NCBI GenBank assembly: GCA_016293435.1
Contig: JAEDEG010000114.1
Coordinates: forward strand, 1 to 7,881
Direction: 5' to 3'
Source of the DNA: Clostridia bacterium
GTDB taxonomy: Bacteria > Bacillota > Clostridia > UMGS1810
DNA: 7,881 bases
Position numbers and translations under genes: made by a program. The notes under the pieces were generated by a model. The model saw only the letters and a list, made by a program, of their open reading frames with translations, was not told the DNA's origin and did not search any database. Below, piece after piece: positions 1 to 5,955 of the stretch; position 1 is the stretch's first letter; every line of letters starts with the position of its first letter.

Positions 1-212
1 CATACGGTACCTATTTGGCACGCAAATGCCGTCCGCTTGCAATATTATCGCCTATCGCCTCAAATGCGTTGATTGTACCCTTTGTGCTGAAATATGCCTA
101 CGGACTCGGCGAAGCGTGGTGGTATATGTTTGTCACAGTGGGAATAGGAGAAATAATATCGTGTGCAATACTTGGAAGTATGCTTTTGAAGATTATAGAA
201 AAATATAACTAA
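1..212 (+). CDS. queT: QueT-family transporter, C-terminal part (5' end outside window)
   Basis: The reading frame is open from the window edge to a TAA at 210-212, leaving 69 readable residues. Two hydrophobic segments are visible: one around ILSPIASNALIVPFVLKYAY, and one from the WWYMF residues through GIGEIISCAILGSMLL to a basic end (KIIEKYN). The YGTYLARK...PIASNALIVPF and VGIGE patterns match the C-terminal half of QueT (DUF988) proteins, small membrane S-components thought to import queuosine precursors such as preQ1 with an ECF module. These are usually about 160-170 residues, so somewhat less than half is present. The start, and any preQ1 riboswitch that often precedes this family, lie off the window. 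The last codons (TAT AAC TAA) are also the first bases of the repeat at 204-323, so the repeat may have supplied the present stop. Assigned from remembered family pattern only. Confidence 0.78.
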   Translation, partial: YGTYLARKCRPLAILSPIASNALIVPFVLKYAYGLGEAWWYMFVTVGIGEIISCAILGSMLLKIIEKYN

Positions 213-323
213 ATTAAGATGTCACCCGCCTCTATAGGCGGCGGGTGACATCTTAATTTTTTCAGTGGGAGTTCAATCTCCCACTGAAAACGTTGAATGA
301 CGCGGCTTTGCCGCTTATTGAAA
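204..323 (+). repeat. 120-bp three-hairpin palindromic repeat, copy 1 (inverted relative to copy 2)
   Basis: This segment is repeated in reverse complement at 6940-7058 with only two differences by eye: one A/C substitution in the first arm of hairpin A and a one-base deletion after its second arm. Similarity stops sharply at both ends. It contains hairpin A, with perfect 20-bp arms 211-230 and 240-259, followed by Ts; hairpin B, with 13-bp arms 259-271 and 278-290 and loop TTCAAT; and hairpin C, GCGGC-TTT-GCCGC at 302-314. It has no ORF, no terminal inverted repeats and no clear target duplication, so it resembles a REP/BIME-type interspersed repeat rather than an insertion sequence or classical MITE. 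It begins within the last two sense codons of the queT-type gene. I do not recognise it as a named family. Confidence 0.9.
211..262 (+). terminator. Hairpin A of repeat copy 1, terminator-like after queT
   Basis: Perfect 20-bp stem (211-230 with 240-259), GC-rich in its upper half (CACCCGCC/GGCGGGTG), with loop 231-239. A T run (257-262) partly overlaps the descending arm. It directly follows the queT stop, so it probably ends that transcript. The long A/T-rich base and short free T-tract make it a less standard terminator than the one at 364-394. Confidence 0.6.
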
Positions 324-363
324 GGCAAATTGAAAATTTAGGACAAAAGTGCATTTTATCGTC

Positions 364-394
364 AAAAAACGGAGCAGTTAGCTGCTCCGTTTTT
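364..394 (-). terminator. Bidirectional intrinsic terminator between queT and the secreted-protein gene
   Basis: The 8-bp stem CGGAGCAG/CTGCTCCG (370-377 and 382-389) has a TTAG loop and is flanked by six As before and five Ts after. It can therefore work in both directions. On the minus strand it lies about 20 bases past the stop of the 413-1528 gene; on the plus strand it backs up the repeat hairpins after queT. Confidence 0.85.
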
Positions 395-412
395 GCTATT
401 GAAGAACATAAT

Positions 413-1528
413 TTAATAAACCTGTATGGTTATAGGCTGAGTATCAATATATCCCGCAAAGTTGCAGCAGGATGCATAAATCGTATATACGCCCGGCTGT
501 TCAAATGAAGTTATATACATGCCCGAGCTATCGGTATGAACGGCTTCGAAGCTCTGATTCGGATATGTTATTCCTATTGCATATGACGTGGCATAATCTG
601 CACTGCAAAAAAGTGTAAACTCCTCACCTGATGCAACTGTATATTTGTTAGAGGATATAGCACCGCTTTGCGGTGGCAAACCTATAATAAAATCCACACT
701 ATAGCTGTCTAAATAGCCATACAAATTACAAGCGGTGACAAAAGCCGAATATCTGCCCGGTTGCAAAAGCTTTAGATTAACGTGGTTTAGCTGAGTGTGT
801 ATTGTGTCTTCTCTCACACCGTCTTTATAAAGTGCCATGGAATACTGAGTTGCTCCGGGAGATGAAAAACGTATTTCAACATCGCTTCCGCTTAAAACCG
901 CAGCCTTTATGTCTGCACTGTCGGGAGCTGATTTATAAAACTGAACCGCCCCCTCATATACAAACTCATTTGCCAATGTTGCCGGATTATCACTATAGCG
1001 CGAACAAAATTCGTCTATTGTGAGCGAATAGATATTATCCGAAAGCACAGGCATTGTAGAATCGGTAAAATACACCGTTCCGCCTCTGACAGCGTAAACC
1101 ATAAGTGTATGGCCGTAGGTCTGGCCGGCAGAAGATGCTGTTCCCTTGGTAAATCCAAACACTATCGGATAGTATGATTGACCAAAGGAGAAAGTGTTTA
1201 CAGACTCGAGCACATATTTCATTGAATATGTGTGTGCAGGATAGCTGCGTGTATACCAGCCGCCGCTTGTGGGATTCATTGCCGAATAGTTGTCGAAAGA
1301 ATCTTTACCGTGACCGATAACATATTTATTGACAATTCCAAATGCCATGAGCTGATATGCCACACAAGCTGCACAATATCCGTTAAAATTTGGCCTTTTT
1401 GACAAGGTCAGTGCTTTTGAATAATTGGACTGCATGTGCTGTCTGATTGCATCAGAATCTGCAAATGCGGAATTTATACATGAAAACAGCAACACAAGAC
1501 TTATTATAAGGCAGATTGTTTTTTTCAA
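413..1528 (-). CDS. Secreted papain-like cysteine-protease-fold protein with two C-terminal Ig-like repeats
   Basis: 371 residues. Residues 1-23 form a Sec signal peptide (MKKT, hydrophobic core, cleavage probably after AFA), with no membrane anchor or sorting motif elsewhere. Residues about 25-200 resemble a papain/CHAP-type fold: NGYCAACVAYQLMAFGI has candidate nucleophile Cys52 (or Cys55), YGHTLMVY has His140, and VYFTDST has Asp156, giving the usual C-H-D order. Two similar modules of about 80 residues follow (204-282 and 288-371), aligning at GRYSAFVTACNLYGYLDS and GVYTIYASCCNFAGYIDT; they look like beta-sandwich Ig-like or surface-binding modules. It may cut a peptide or peptidoglycan bond outside the cell, but no substrate can be named. 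The start is TTG (1526-1528), supported by GGAGGG at 1537-1542 with 8-base spacing. It is a single-gene unit with its own promoter (1574-1602) and terminator (364-394). Confidence 0.72.
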   Translation of the reverse strand: MKKTICLIISLVLLFSCINSAFADSDAIRQHMQSNYSKALTLSKRPNFNGYCAACVAYQLMAFGIVNKYVIGHGKDSFDNYSAMNPTSGGWYTRSYPAHTYSMKYVLESVNTFSFGQSYYPIVFGFTKGTASSAGQTYGHTLMVYAVRGGTVYFTDSTMPVLSDNIYSLTIDEFCSRYSDNPATLANEFVYEGAVQFYKSAPDSADIKAAVLSGSDVEIRFSSPGATQYSMALYKDGVREDTIHTQLNHVNLKLLQPGRYSAFVTACNLYGYLDSYSVDFIIGLPPQSGAISSNKYTVASGEEFTLFCSADYATSYAIGITYPNQSFEAVHTDSSGMYITSFEQPGVYTIYASCCNFAGYIDTQPITIQVY

Positions 1529-1573
1529 GATATTAACCCTCCAAAAAATATGATTTTATTGCATTATGCAACT

Positions 1574-1602
1574 ATTTTACCACAAATTAATCTGATTGTA
1601 AA
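1574..1602 (-). promoter_or_regulatory. SigA-type promoter of the secreted-protein gene
   Basis: Read on the minus strand: -35 TTTACA (1597-1602), a 17-base spacer, -10 TAAAAT (1574-1579). Transcription would start near 1567, about 40 bases ahead of the TTG start. Both hexamers match consensus at five of six positions. Confidence 0.7.
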
Positions 1603-1622
1603 CATATCTGATTGATAAAAAT

Positions 1623-1669
1623 CAGACGTCAGCAAGAAACAGCCTTACTGACGTCTGACACATTTATTT
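1623..1669 (-). terminator. Intrinsic terminator after the aminotransferase gene
   Basis: Arms CAGACGTCAG (1623-1632) and CTGACGTCTG (1648-1657) form a 10-bp stem. AAG/CTT pairing above a single mismatch can extend it. On the minus strand the hairpin is followed by TGATTTTTAT, a short U-tract. It lies about 20 bases past the 1679 stop and separates this gene from the promoter at 1574-1602. Confidence 0.75.
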
Positions 1670-1678
1670 TCATTCTGC

Positions 1679-2872
1679 TTAATCTGCGTTTTTCAAAAGC
1701 TTTTCGAGGCGGTCGATTCCCTCTTTGATATTGTCCATGCTTGTGGCATAGGACCATCTTACAAATGCCGGTGCCTCAAAGCCCACGCCCGACACAACCG
1801 CAACCAGCTGCTCGGAGAGGAAAATCTCAGAGAAATCGTCGGCCGATTCTATCTTTTTGCCGCAAATTGTTTTGCCGATGAGCTTTTCTATATTCATCAT
1901 TACATAAAACGCGCCCTGAGGAGCTCTGCACGAAACGCCCTCTATGCTATTTATGCGTTCAACCATATATTTTCTTCGTTTGTCAAACTCTGCAATCATC
2001 TTTTCGAGCTCATCCTTTGGACCGTTTAGTGCGGCAATTGCAGCCTCCTGAGCTATGGAGTTGGGATTAGAGGTTGTGTGGCTCTGCACGTTGCCCATGA
2101 GCTTTGCGATTTTGGCGTTTGATGCTGTAAAGCCTATTCTCCAGCCGGTCATTGCATAGGTTTTGGACACGCCGTTTACAATAATGGTGAGATCTTTTAT
2201 CTTATCATTAAATGAAGCAATGCTTGTGTGCTTTGCACCGCCATACACGAGGTGCTCATAAATTTCGTCGGACACAACATATATGTTGTGGCTCACAGCA
2301 ATATCTGCAATGGCTCTGAGCTCAGGCTCGGCATACACCGTACCGGTGGGGTTGCAGGGAGAGTTGAGCACAATTGCACGGGTTTTGGGCGTAATGGCCG
2401 CCTCAAACTGCTCGGGAGAAAACTTGAAATCGTTCTTTTCGAGAGTGGGAATAATCACGGGCACACCATCGTTATATTTTACCATTTCGGGATAGCTTAC
2501 CCAATAAGGAGATGGGATAATAACCTCATCACCGGGATTTAAAATTGCACCAAACACATTGATAAGTGAATGCTTTGCTCCGTTTGATACAACGATATTT
2601 TCGCTCTTGTAGCTAAGGCCGTTGTCTCTTTCAAACTTATCGCAGATAGCCTGCTTGAGAGCCAAAGTACCCGAAGCGGGAGTGTATTTTGTTTTGCCGC
2701 TCATTATGGCATCTATTGCCGCCTGCTTTATATGGTCGGGGGTATCAAAATCAGGTTCACCTGCGCCGAAACCAACAACATTGAGACCGTCCGCTTTCAT
2801 CTGCTTAAACTTAGCATCTATTGCAAGTGTGGGTGATGGTGCAATAGATTCGAATTTCTTGGAAAATTCCAT
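1679..2872 (-). CDS. aspB: PLP-dependent aspartate aminotransferase, AspB type (class I/II fold)
   Basis: 397 residues, the usual length for the family. It should transfer the amino group between aspartate (or a similar amino acid) and 2-oxoglutarate in the cytoplasm. Landmarks in order: GAGEPDFDTP (36-45); SPYWVSYPEM with Trp124 (121-130); NSPCNPTG with cofactor-binding Asn174 (170-177); SDEIYE with Asp202 and Tyr205; SKTYAMTGWRIG with Lys237 for the PLP Schiff base and Arg245 for phosphate; and VRWSYATS with Arg372 for the substrate carboxylate. The PYWVSYPE, VSDEIYE and HTTSNPNSIAQ stretches closely follow Bacillus AspB. The ATG is fixed by GGAGG (complement of 2881-2885) 8 bases upstream. 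The gene sits 89 bases after the dipeptidase stop with its own promoter; no terminator separates them, so partial cotranscription is possible. Exact amino-acid preference cannot be read from sequence. Confidence 0.92.
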   Translation of the reverse strand: MEFSKKFESIAPSPTLAIDAKFKQMKADGLNVVGFGAGEPDFDTPDHIKQAAIDAIMSGKTKYTPASGTLALKQAICDKFERDNGLSYKSENIVVSNGAKHSLINVFGAILNPGDEVIIPSPYWVSYPEMVKYNDGVPVIIPTLEKNDFKFSPEQFEAAITPKTRAIVLNSPCNPTGTVYAEPELRAIADIAVSHNIYVVSDEIYEHLVYGGAKHTSIASFNDKIKDLTIIVNGVSKTYAMTGWRIGFTASNAKIAKLMGNVQSHTTSNPNSIAQEAAIAALNGPKDELEKMIAEFDKRRKYMVERINSIEGVSCRAPQGAFYVMMNIEKLIGKTICGKKIESADDFSEIFLSEQLVAVVSGVGFEAPAFVRWSYATSMDNIKEGIDRLEKLLKNAD

Positions 2873-2927
2873 TGTAATATCCTCCGTTTTGAATTACGTT
2901 TTATCCAAAATTTCATAATTTAATAAT

Positions 2928-2956
2928 ATTCTACCATATCACGCAAAAAAATGCAA
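2928..2956 (-). promoter_or_regulatory. SigA-type promoter of the aminotransferase gene
   Basis: On the minus strand: -35 TTGCAT (2951-2956), exactly 17 bases, -10 TAGAAT (2928-2933). The -35 starts only five bases after the dipeptidase stop codon, and the 5' leader would be about 50 bases. Confidence 0.72.
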
Positions 2957-2961
2957 GTTTT

Positions 2962-3897
2962 TTAATCACAAAGTTCAAATCTTCCCATAAGATTATAAAA
3001 ATTATAAAAAGCAATTTTATTTATGATACTTTCTTTGTAATTAAGTGACAAAAGAGAATCAAAAAGCTTGTATACCATGCCTTGATTTGGGATGTCTGAG
3101 GGAACAATATCTATGCCGTCAAAATCGGCACCGATACCGATATGGTTCTCACCGCCAAGCGACAGAAAATGTTCAATGTGCTTTATAATCTCATTTATGC
3201 CGGATTTTTCGTTGCCGATATGAGGCGGATAAAAATTGATGCCGCACACACCATTGCTTTTGCAAATTGTAAGGAACTGTTCATCGGTGAGATTGCGGCG
3301 GTTGGGGCATACGGCTCTGCTTGATGAATGAGTTGCGCAAAGAGGAAGCGACCAGCACTGTGCAGCTTCAAAAAAAGCCTTGTCTGACATATGCGACACG
3401 TCGAGAATCATTTTTCGTTTTTCAATCTCTTGTATACATCTTTTGCCAAGCGGTGTGAGCCCTATGCGGTTGTTGTCGGAGCCCCCGCAAAGAAGGTTGT
3501 CATTGTTCCATCCGAGACTTACAAAGCGCACACCGAGCTTATGAAGCCTGTCTATTGCAGACGTTGTAAAGCCTTTGAGGTTACCAAGCCCCTCAATTGC
3601 CGTAAGAGCAACCCCACGATGGCGTGCGACGGCTCTCCTGATACCGAGTGCTGTGGATTGAAATGAAATGTATCTGCCGTAATAATCACATTCGCGGCGG
3701 AACAGTTCAAAGGCCTTTACGGCATCATCCACAGAGAGATTACCGTCACAAAATAGAGCAAAAACCTGAACGCAAGCTTTGTACCTTTTCATGTGATTTA
3801 GGTTTACCATAAGAGATGAATCGGTAAGGCGTATATTGCCGCCGAGGATTTTGGATAATGTGTCACAGTGAGTGTCAAAATAAGGATAACTATGCAA
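2962..3897 (-). CDS. Membrane dipeptidase-like metallopeptidase (peptidase family M19)
   Basis: 311 residues from the preferred TTG start. M19 enzymes are binuclear zinc dipeptidases that split dipeptides, often including those with a D-residue; bacterial forms are usually cytoplasmic. Counting from the longer ATG frame (316 aa), metal and active-site motifs are all present: DTHCDT with His15 and Asp17; TAIEGLG with bridging Glu107; DVSHMSD with His174; ATHSSSRA with His195 and Arg199; GADFDG with Asp263 or Asp265. There is no signal peptide. The start is chosen at TTG 3895-3897 because GGGAGG (complement of 3905-3910) lies 7 bases upstream. The ATG at 3910-3912 overlaps that same ribosome binding site and would add only MGGIC before LHSYPYFDTHCD. 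It lies upstream of the aminotransferase gene in the same direction, which suggests peptide-derived amino-acid use. Confidence 0.9.
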   Translation of the reverse strand: MHSYPYFDTHCDTLSKILGGNIRLTDSSLMVNLNHMKRYKACVQVFALFCDGNLSVDDAVKAFELFRRECDYYGRYISFQSTALGIRRAVARHRGVALTAIEGLGNLKGFTTSAIDRLHKLGVRFVSLGWNNDNLLCGGSDNNRIGLTPLGKRCIQEIEKRKMILDVSHMSDKAFFEAAQCWSLPLCATHSSSRAVCPNRRNLTDEQFLTICKSNGVCGINFYPPHIGNEKSGINEIIKHIEHFLSLGGENHIGIGADFDGIDIVPSDIPNQGMVYKLFDSLLSLNYKESIINKIAFYNFYNLMGRFELCD

Positions 3898-3976
3898 ACA
3901 AATTCCTCCCATAATATGAATTGTATTATTATATATCTATTCAGAAATATATCAGTTTATTTGTATAATACAAAAA

Positions 3977-3997
3977 AGCGGAATTTTTTCGTCCGCT
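3977..3997 (-). terminator. Possible attenuator hairpin in the dipeptidase leader
   Basis: On the minus strand, AGCGGA and TCCGCT form a 6-bp stem with a 9-base loop, followed directly by six Ts (complement of 3972-3977). No minus-strand gene ends upstream of it, so it would lie inside the dipeptidase 5' leader if that transcript starts near 4018. The stem is short and it may have no function. Confidence 0.3.
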
Positions 3998-4024
3998 GCA
4001 AAGCCCAGACTGAGTGCCGATTTT

Positions 4025-4054
4025 AGCATAAAATATAAATCTTATGTATGACAA
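4025..4054 (-). promoter_or_regulatory. Weak candidate promoter for the dipeptidase gene
   Basis: On the minus strand: TTGTCA (4049-4054), 18 bases, TATGCT (4025-4030). The -35 matches consensus at five positions and the -10 at four. It would give a leader of about 120 bases. The A/T-rich stretch at 3915-3960 offers other -10-like hexamers nearer the start, so this is tentative. Confidence 0.3.
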
Positions 4055-4106
4055 AGCCTTATTTTTATGCATGATGTAAAAAATTATAAAATTGTATTTT
4101 TACTTG

Positions 4107-4135
4107 TTGACAAAGCGTAAAAATGGTGTTATACT
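4107..4135 (+). promoter_or_regulatory. SigA-type promoter of the T-box/trpB unit
   Basis: Consensus -35 TTGACA (4107-4112), 17-base spacer, -10 TATACT (4130-4135). It predicts a start near 4142, about 40 bases ahead of T-box stem I. It is the best promoter match in the window. Confidence 0.85.
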
Positions 4136-4164
4136 GAGCATAATTTAATATTACAACAAACCTA

Positions 4165-4411
4165 TGAGGCAGAAAAAAATCAGAGCAGGTCTTTTTGAGC
4201 GAGCGGATTACGGTGTGAGTTCCGCAAAGGCTCTTTGAATAATATGGACTGCTGAGGGTAGCGTTAAATGCGCTGACGTAGGACTCGCGTTAGAAGTCGG
4301 AGATATGTTGGTATCTCGCAAAGGAGCTGTCAAAAGCTTGAACCAAGGTGGCACCGCGGAAAATGGATTTTCGCCCTTGATTTGTATTTGTATACAAATC
4401 GGGGGTTTTTT
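4165..4411 (+). promoter_or_regulatory. T-box leader, tryptophan-specific (UGG specifier)
   Basis: T-box RNAs sense uncharged tRNA and control read-through of a downstream terminator. The 3' landmark is the T-box itself, AACCAAGGTGGCACCGCGG (4341-4359). Stem I runs from about 4182 to 4256: base arms AGCAG/CTGCT, a GAGCGAGC stretch with the GA-type bulge, and inner pairing GCGGA/TCCGC. On its 3' side, directly before the closing arm, is TGG (4245-4247), the Trp codon in the specifier position. A stem III hairpin, GAGATA/TATCTC, spans 4300-4317. The acceptor-binding bulge reads UGGC (4349-4352), which pairs with GCCA, the 3' end expected of bacterial tRNA-Trp (discriminator G). Both readings agree with the downstream gene being trpB. 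The T-box is certain; the Trp assignment is strong. Confidence 0.93.
4374..4411 (+). terminator. T-box-controlled intrinsic terminator
   Basis: Stem arms 4374-4387 and 4392-4405: nine Watson-Crick pairs GATTTGTAT/ATACAAATC, extended by CCCTT with GGGGG using G-U pairs, loop TTGT, then an unbroken T run of seven or more. CCTTG at 4375-4379 is also complementary to CAAGG within the T-box, consistent with competing terminator and antiterminator folds. Confidence 0.88.
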
Positions 4412-4439
4412 TGTTGTAATACAGAAAAGAGGTGTAATC

Positions 4440-4517
4440 ATGCGAATGGTGTCATATTATATCAGGCAGCACAAACAGCATTATTTTAACAAAATGAAAG
4501 GAGAAACAAAACAATGA
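4440..4517 (+). CDS. Possible 25-codon leader peptide coupled to trpB
   Basis: An ATG at 4440 follows GAGGTG (4429-4434) by 5 bases and opens a 25-residue frame (MRMVSYYIRQH...ETKQ) whose TGA (4515-4517) overlaps the trpB start as ATGA. It lies wholly between the T-box terminator and trpB, so it would be made only on read-through. Its second half contains the trpB ribosome binding site, so translation through it could expose or occupy that site. It has three Tyr and one Phe but no Trp codon, so it does not look like a classical Trp attenuator peptide. The good ribosome binding site and overlap favour a real ORF; chance remains possible. Confidence 0.42.
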   Translation: MRMVSYYIRQHKQHYFNKMKGETKQ

Positions 4518-5887
4518 AAGAAAACAAAATTCCGTACAAAATTTATCTTGAAGAAAAGGAAATGCCGACAGCTTGGTATAATATGCGTGCTGACATGAAA
4601 AATAAGCCGGCTCCGCTTCTTAACCCCGGCACCATGCAGCCCATGAGTGCTCAAGAGCTGTCGGGAGTATTTTGCGAAGAGCTTGTGCGTCAGGAGCTTG
4701 ACGACACAACCGCATATTTTGAAATACCGGAAGAAATCAGAAGCTTTTATAAAATGTATCGCCCGGCACCCCTGGTAAGAGCATATTGTCTTGAAGAAAA
4801 GCTTGATACCCCGGCAAAGATATATTACAAATTTGAAGGCAACAACACAAGCGGCAGCCACAAGCTTAATTCTGCCATAGCTCAGGCCTATTATGCCAAA
4901 AAGCAGGGGCTCAAAGGCGTAACCACCGAAACCGGAGCAGGCCAGTGGGGCACTGCATTATCGATGGCATGCTCGTACTTTGATCTTGACTGCAAGGTAT
5001 ATATGGTTAAGGTATCGTATGAACAAAAGCCGTTTCGCAGAGAGGTTATGAGAACCTACGGAGCATCGGTTACCCCCTCACCCTCTACCGAAACCGAGGT
5101 GGGCAAAAAAATTCTGGCTCAGTTCCCCGGAACAACAGGCAGCCTCGGCTGTGCAATATCCGAAGCGGTGGAGGCAGCCACAACCCGTGAGGGATACCGT
5201 TATGTACTGGGAAGCGTGCTCAATCAGGTGCTTTTGCATCAGTCAATTATAGGACTTGAAACAAAGGCTGCACTCGACAAATACGGCATAAAGCCGGATA
5301 TAATCATAGGCTGTGCAGGCGGCGGCTCCAATCTGGGCGGCTTGATTGCACCTTTTATGGGCGAAAAGCTCAGAGGCGAGGCCGACTACCGTATCATTGC
5401 AGTTGAGCCTGCATCTTGCCCCAGCCTTACAAGAGGTACCTATGCATATGATTTTTGTGATACAGGCATGGTGTGTCCTCTTGCAAAAATGTACACCCTC
5501 GGAAGCGGATTTATCCCCGCTCCCAACCACGCAGGCGGTTTGAGATATCACGGAATGAGCTCTACCCTCTCAGAGCTTTATCACCAGGGTCTCATGGAGG
5601 CAACCTCCGTTAAGCAGACCGATGTGTTTAAAGCAGCAGAAAGCTTTGCCAGAGTTGAAGGCATACTCCCCGCTCCCGAAAGCAGCCATGCAATTAAAGT
5701 CGCTATCGATGAAGCGTTAAAATGCAAAGAAACCGGAGAAGAAAAAACTATTGTTTTTGGTCTTACCGGAACCGGTTATTTTGATATGGTTGCATACGAA
5801 AAATTCCACGACGGCAAAATGACTGATTACATTCCCTCTGACGAAGATATCAGAGCGACCACATCAAAGCTGCCCAAAGTTGAATAA
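4514..5887 (+). CDS. trpB: Tryptophan synthase beta chain, TrpB2-like
   Basis: 457 residues, longer than TrpB1 (about 400) and typical of the TrpB2 branch. It is a PLP enzyme expected to join indole and L-serine into tryptophan. Landmarks: YRPAPLVRA (82-90); KFEGNNTSGSHKLNSA with Lys117 for the cofactor (106-121); TTETGAGQWGTALS with catalytic-type Glu139 (137-150); GCAGGGSN for PLP phosphate (266-273); VEPAS with Glu298; FGLTGTGYFD near the C-terminus. The extended N-terminal region (1-80) and the GNNTSGSHK wording are TrpB2 features. No trpA or other trp gene adjoins it, so it probably works alone on free indole, as proposed for many TrpB2 proteins. The ATG has AAAGGAG about 10 bases upstream. 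The Trp T-box upstream supports the assignment independently. Confidence 0.95.
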   Translation: MKENKIPYKIYLEEKEMPTAWYNMRADMKNKPAPLLNPGTMQPMSAQELSGVFCEELVRQELDDTTAYFEIPEEIRSFYKMYRPAPLVRAYCLEEKLDTPAKIYYKFEGNNTSGSHKLNSAIAQAYYAKKQGLKGVTTETGAGQWGTALSMACSYFDLDCKVYMVKVSYEQKPFRREVMRTYGASVTPSPSTETEVGKKILAQFPGTTGSLGCAISEAVEAATTREGYRYVLGSVLNQVLLHQSIIGLETKAALDKYGIKPDIIIGCAGGGSNLGGLIAPFMGEKLRGEADYRIIAVEPASCPSLTRGTYAYDFCDTGMVCPLAKMYTLGSGFIPAPNHAGGLRYHGMSSTLSELYHQGLMEATSVKQTDVFKAAESFARVEGILPAPESSHAIKVAIDEALKCKETGEEKTIVFGLTGTGYFDMVAYEKFHDGKMTDYIPSDEDIRATTSKLPKVE

Positions 5888-5905
5888 TTATATAAAATAT
5901 ACGAC

Positions 5906-5944
5906 AAAAAACTCCGAAGGCGAAAAAAACATTCGGAGTTTTTT
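5906..5944 (+). terminator. Bidirectional intrinsic terminator between trpB and the deaminase-like gene
   Basis: AAAAAACTCCGAA (5906-5918) pairs with TTCGGAGTTTTTT (5932-5944) over 13 bp with a 13-base A-rich loop. T-tracts are available on both strands, so it can end trpB on the plus strand and the convergent 5956-6903 gene on the minus strand. Confidence 0.87.
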
Positions 5945-5955
5945 GGTATAAATAA

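Noticed and set aside
204..323. CRISPR-like array from the palindromic units
   Set aside because: The three hairpins differ in sequence and are not repeated in tandem with spacers.
293..508. 71-codon + strand frame just right of repeat copy 1
   Set aside because: It starts inside the repeat, runs through the bidirectional terminator at 364-394 and into the 3' end of the opposite gene. No ribosome binding site or recognisable product.
4076..4103. Inverted A/T stretch GTAAAAA...TTTTTAC upstream of the T-box promoter
   Set aside because: Pure A/T composition explains it; no further structure or conserved motif seen.
4481..4861. 126-codon minus-strand frame over the start of trpB
   Set aside because: Lies opposite a highly conserved TrpB2 coding region and has no recognisable motifs; a shadow frame.
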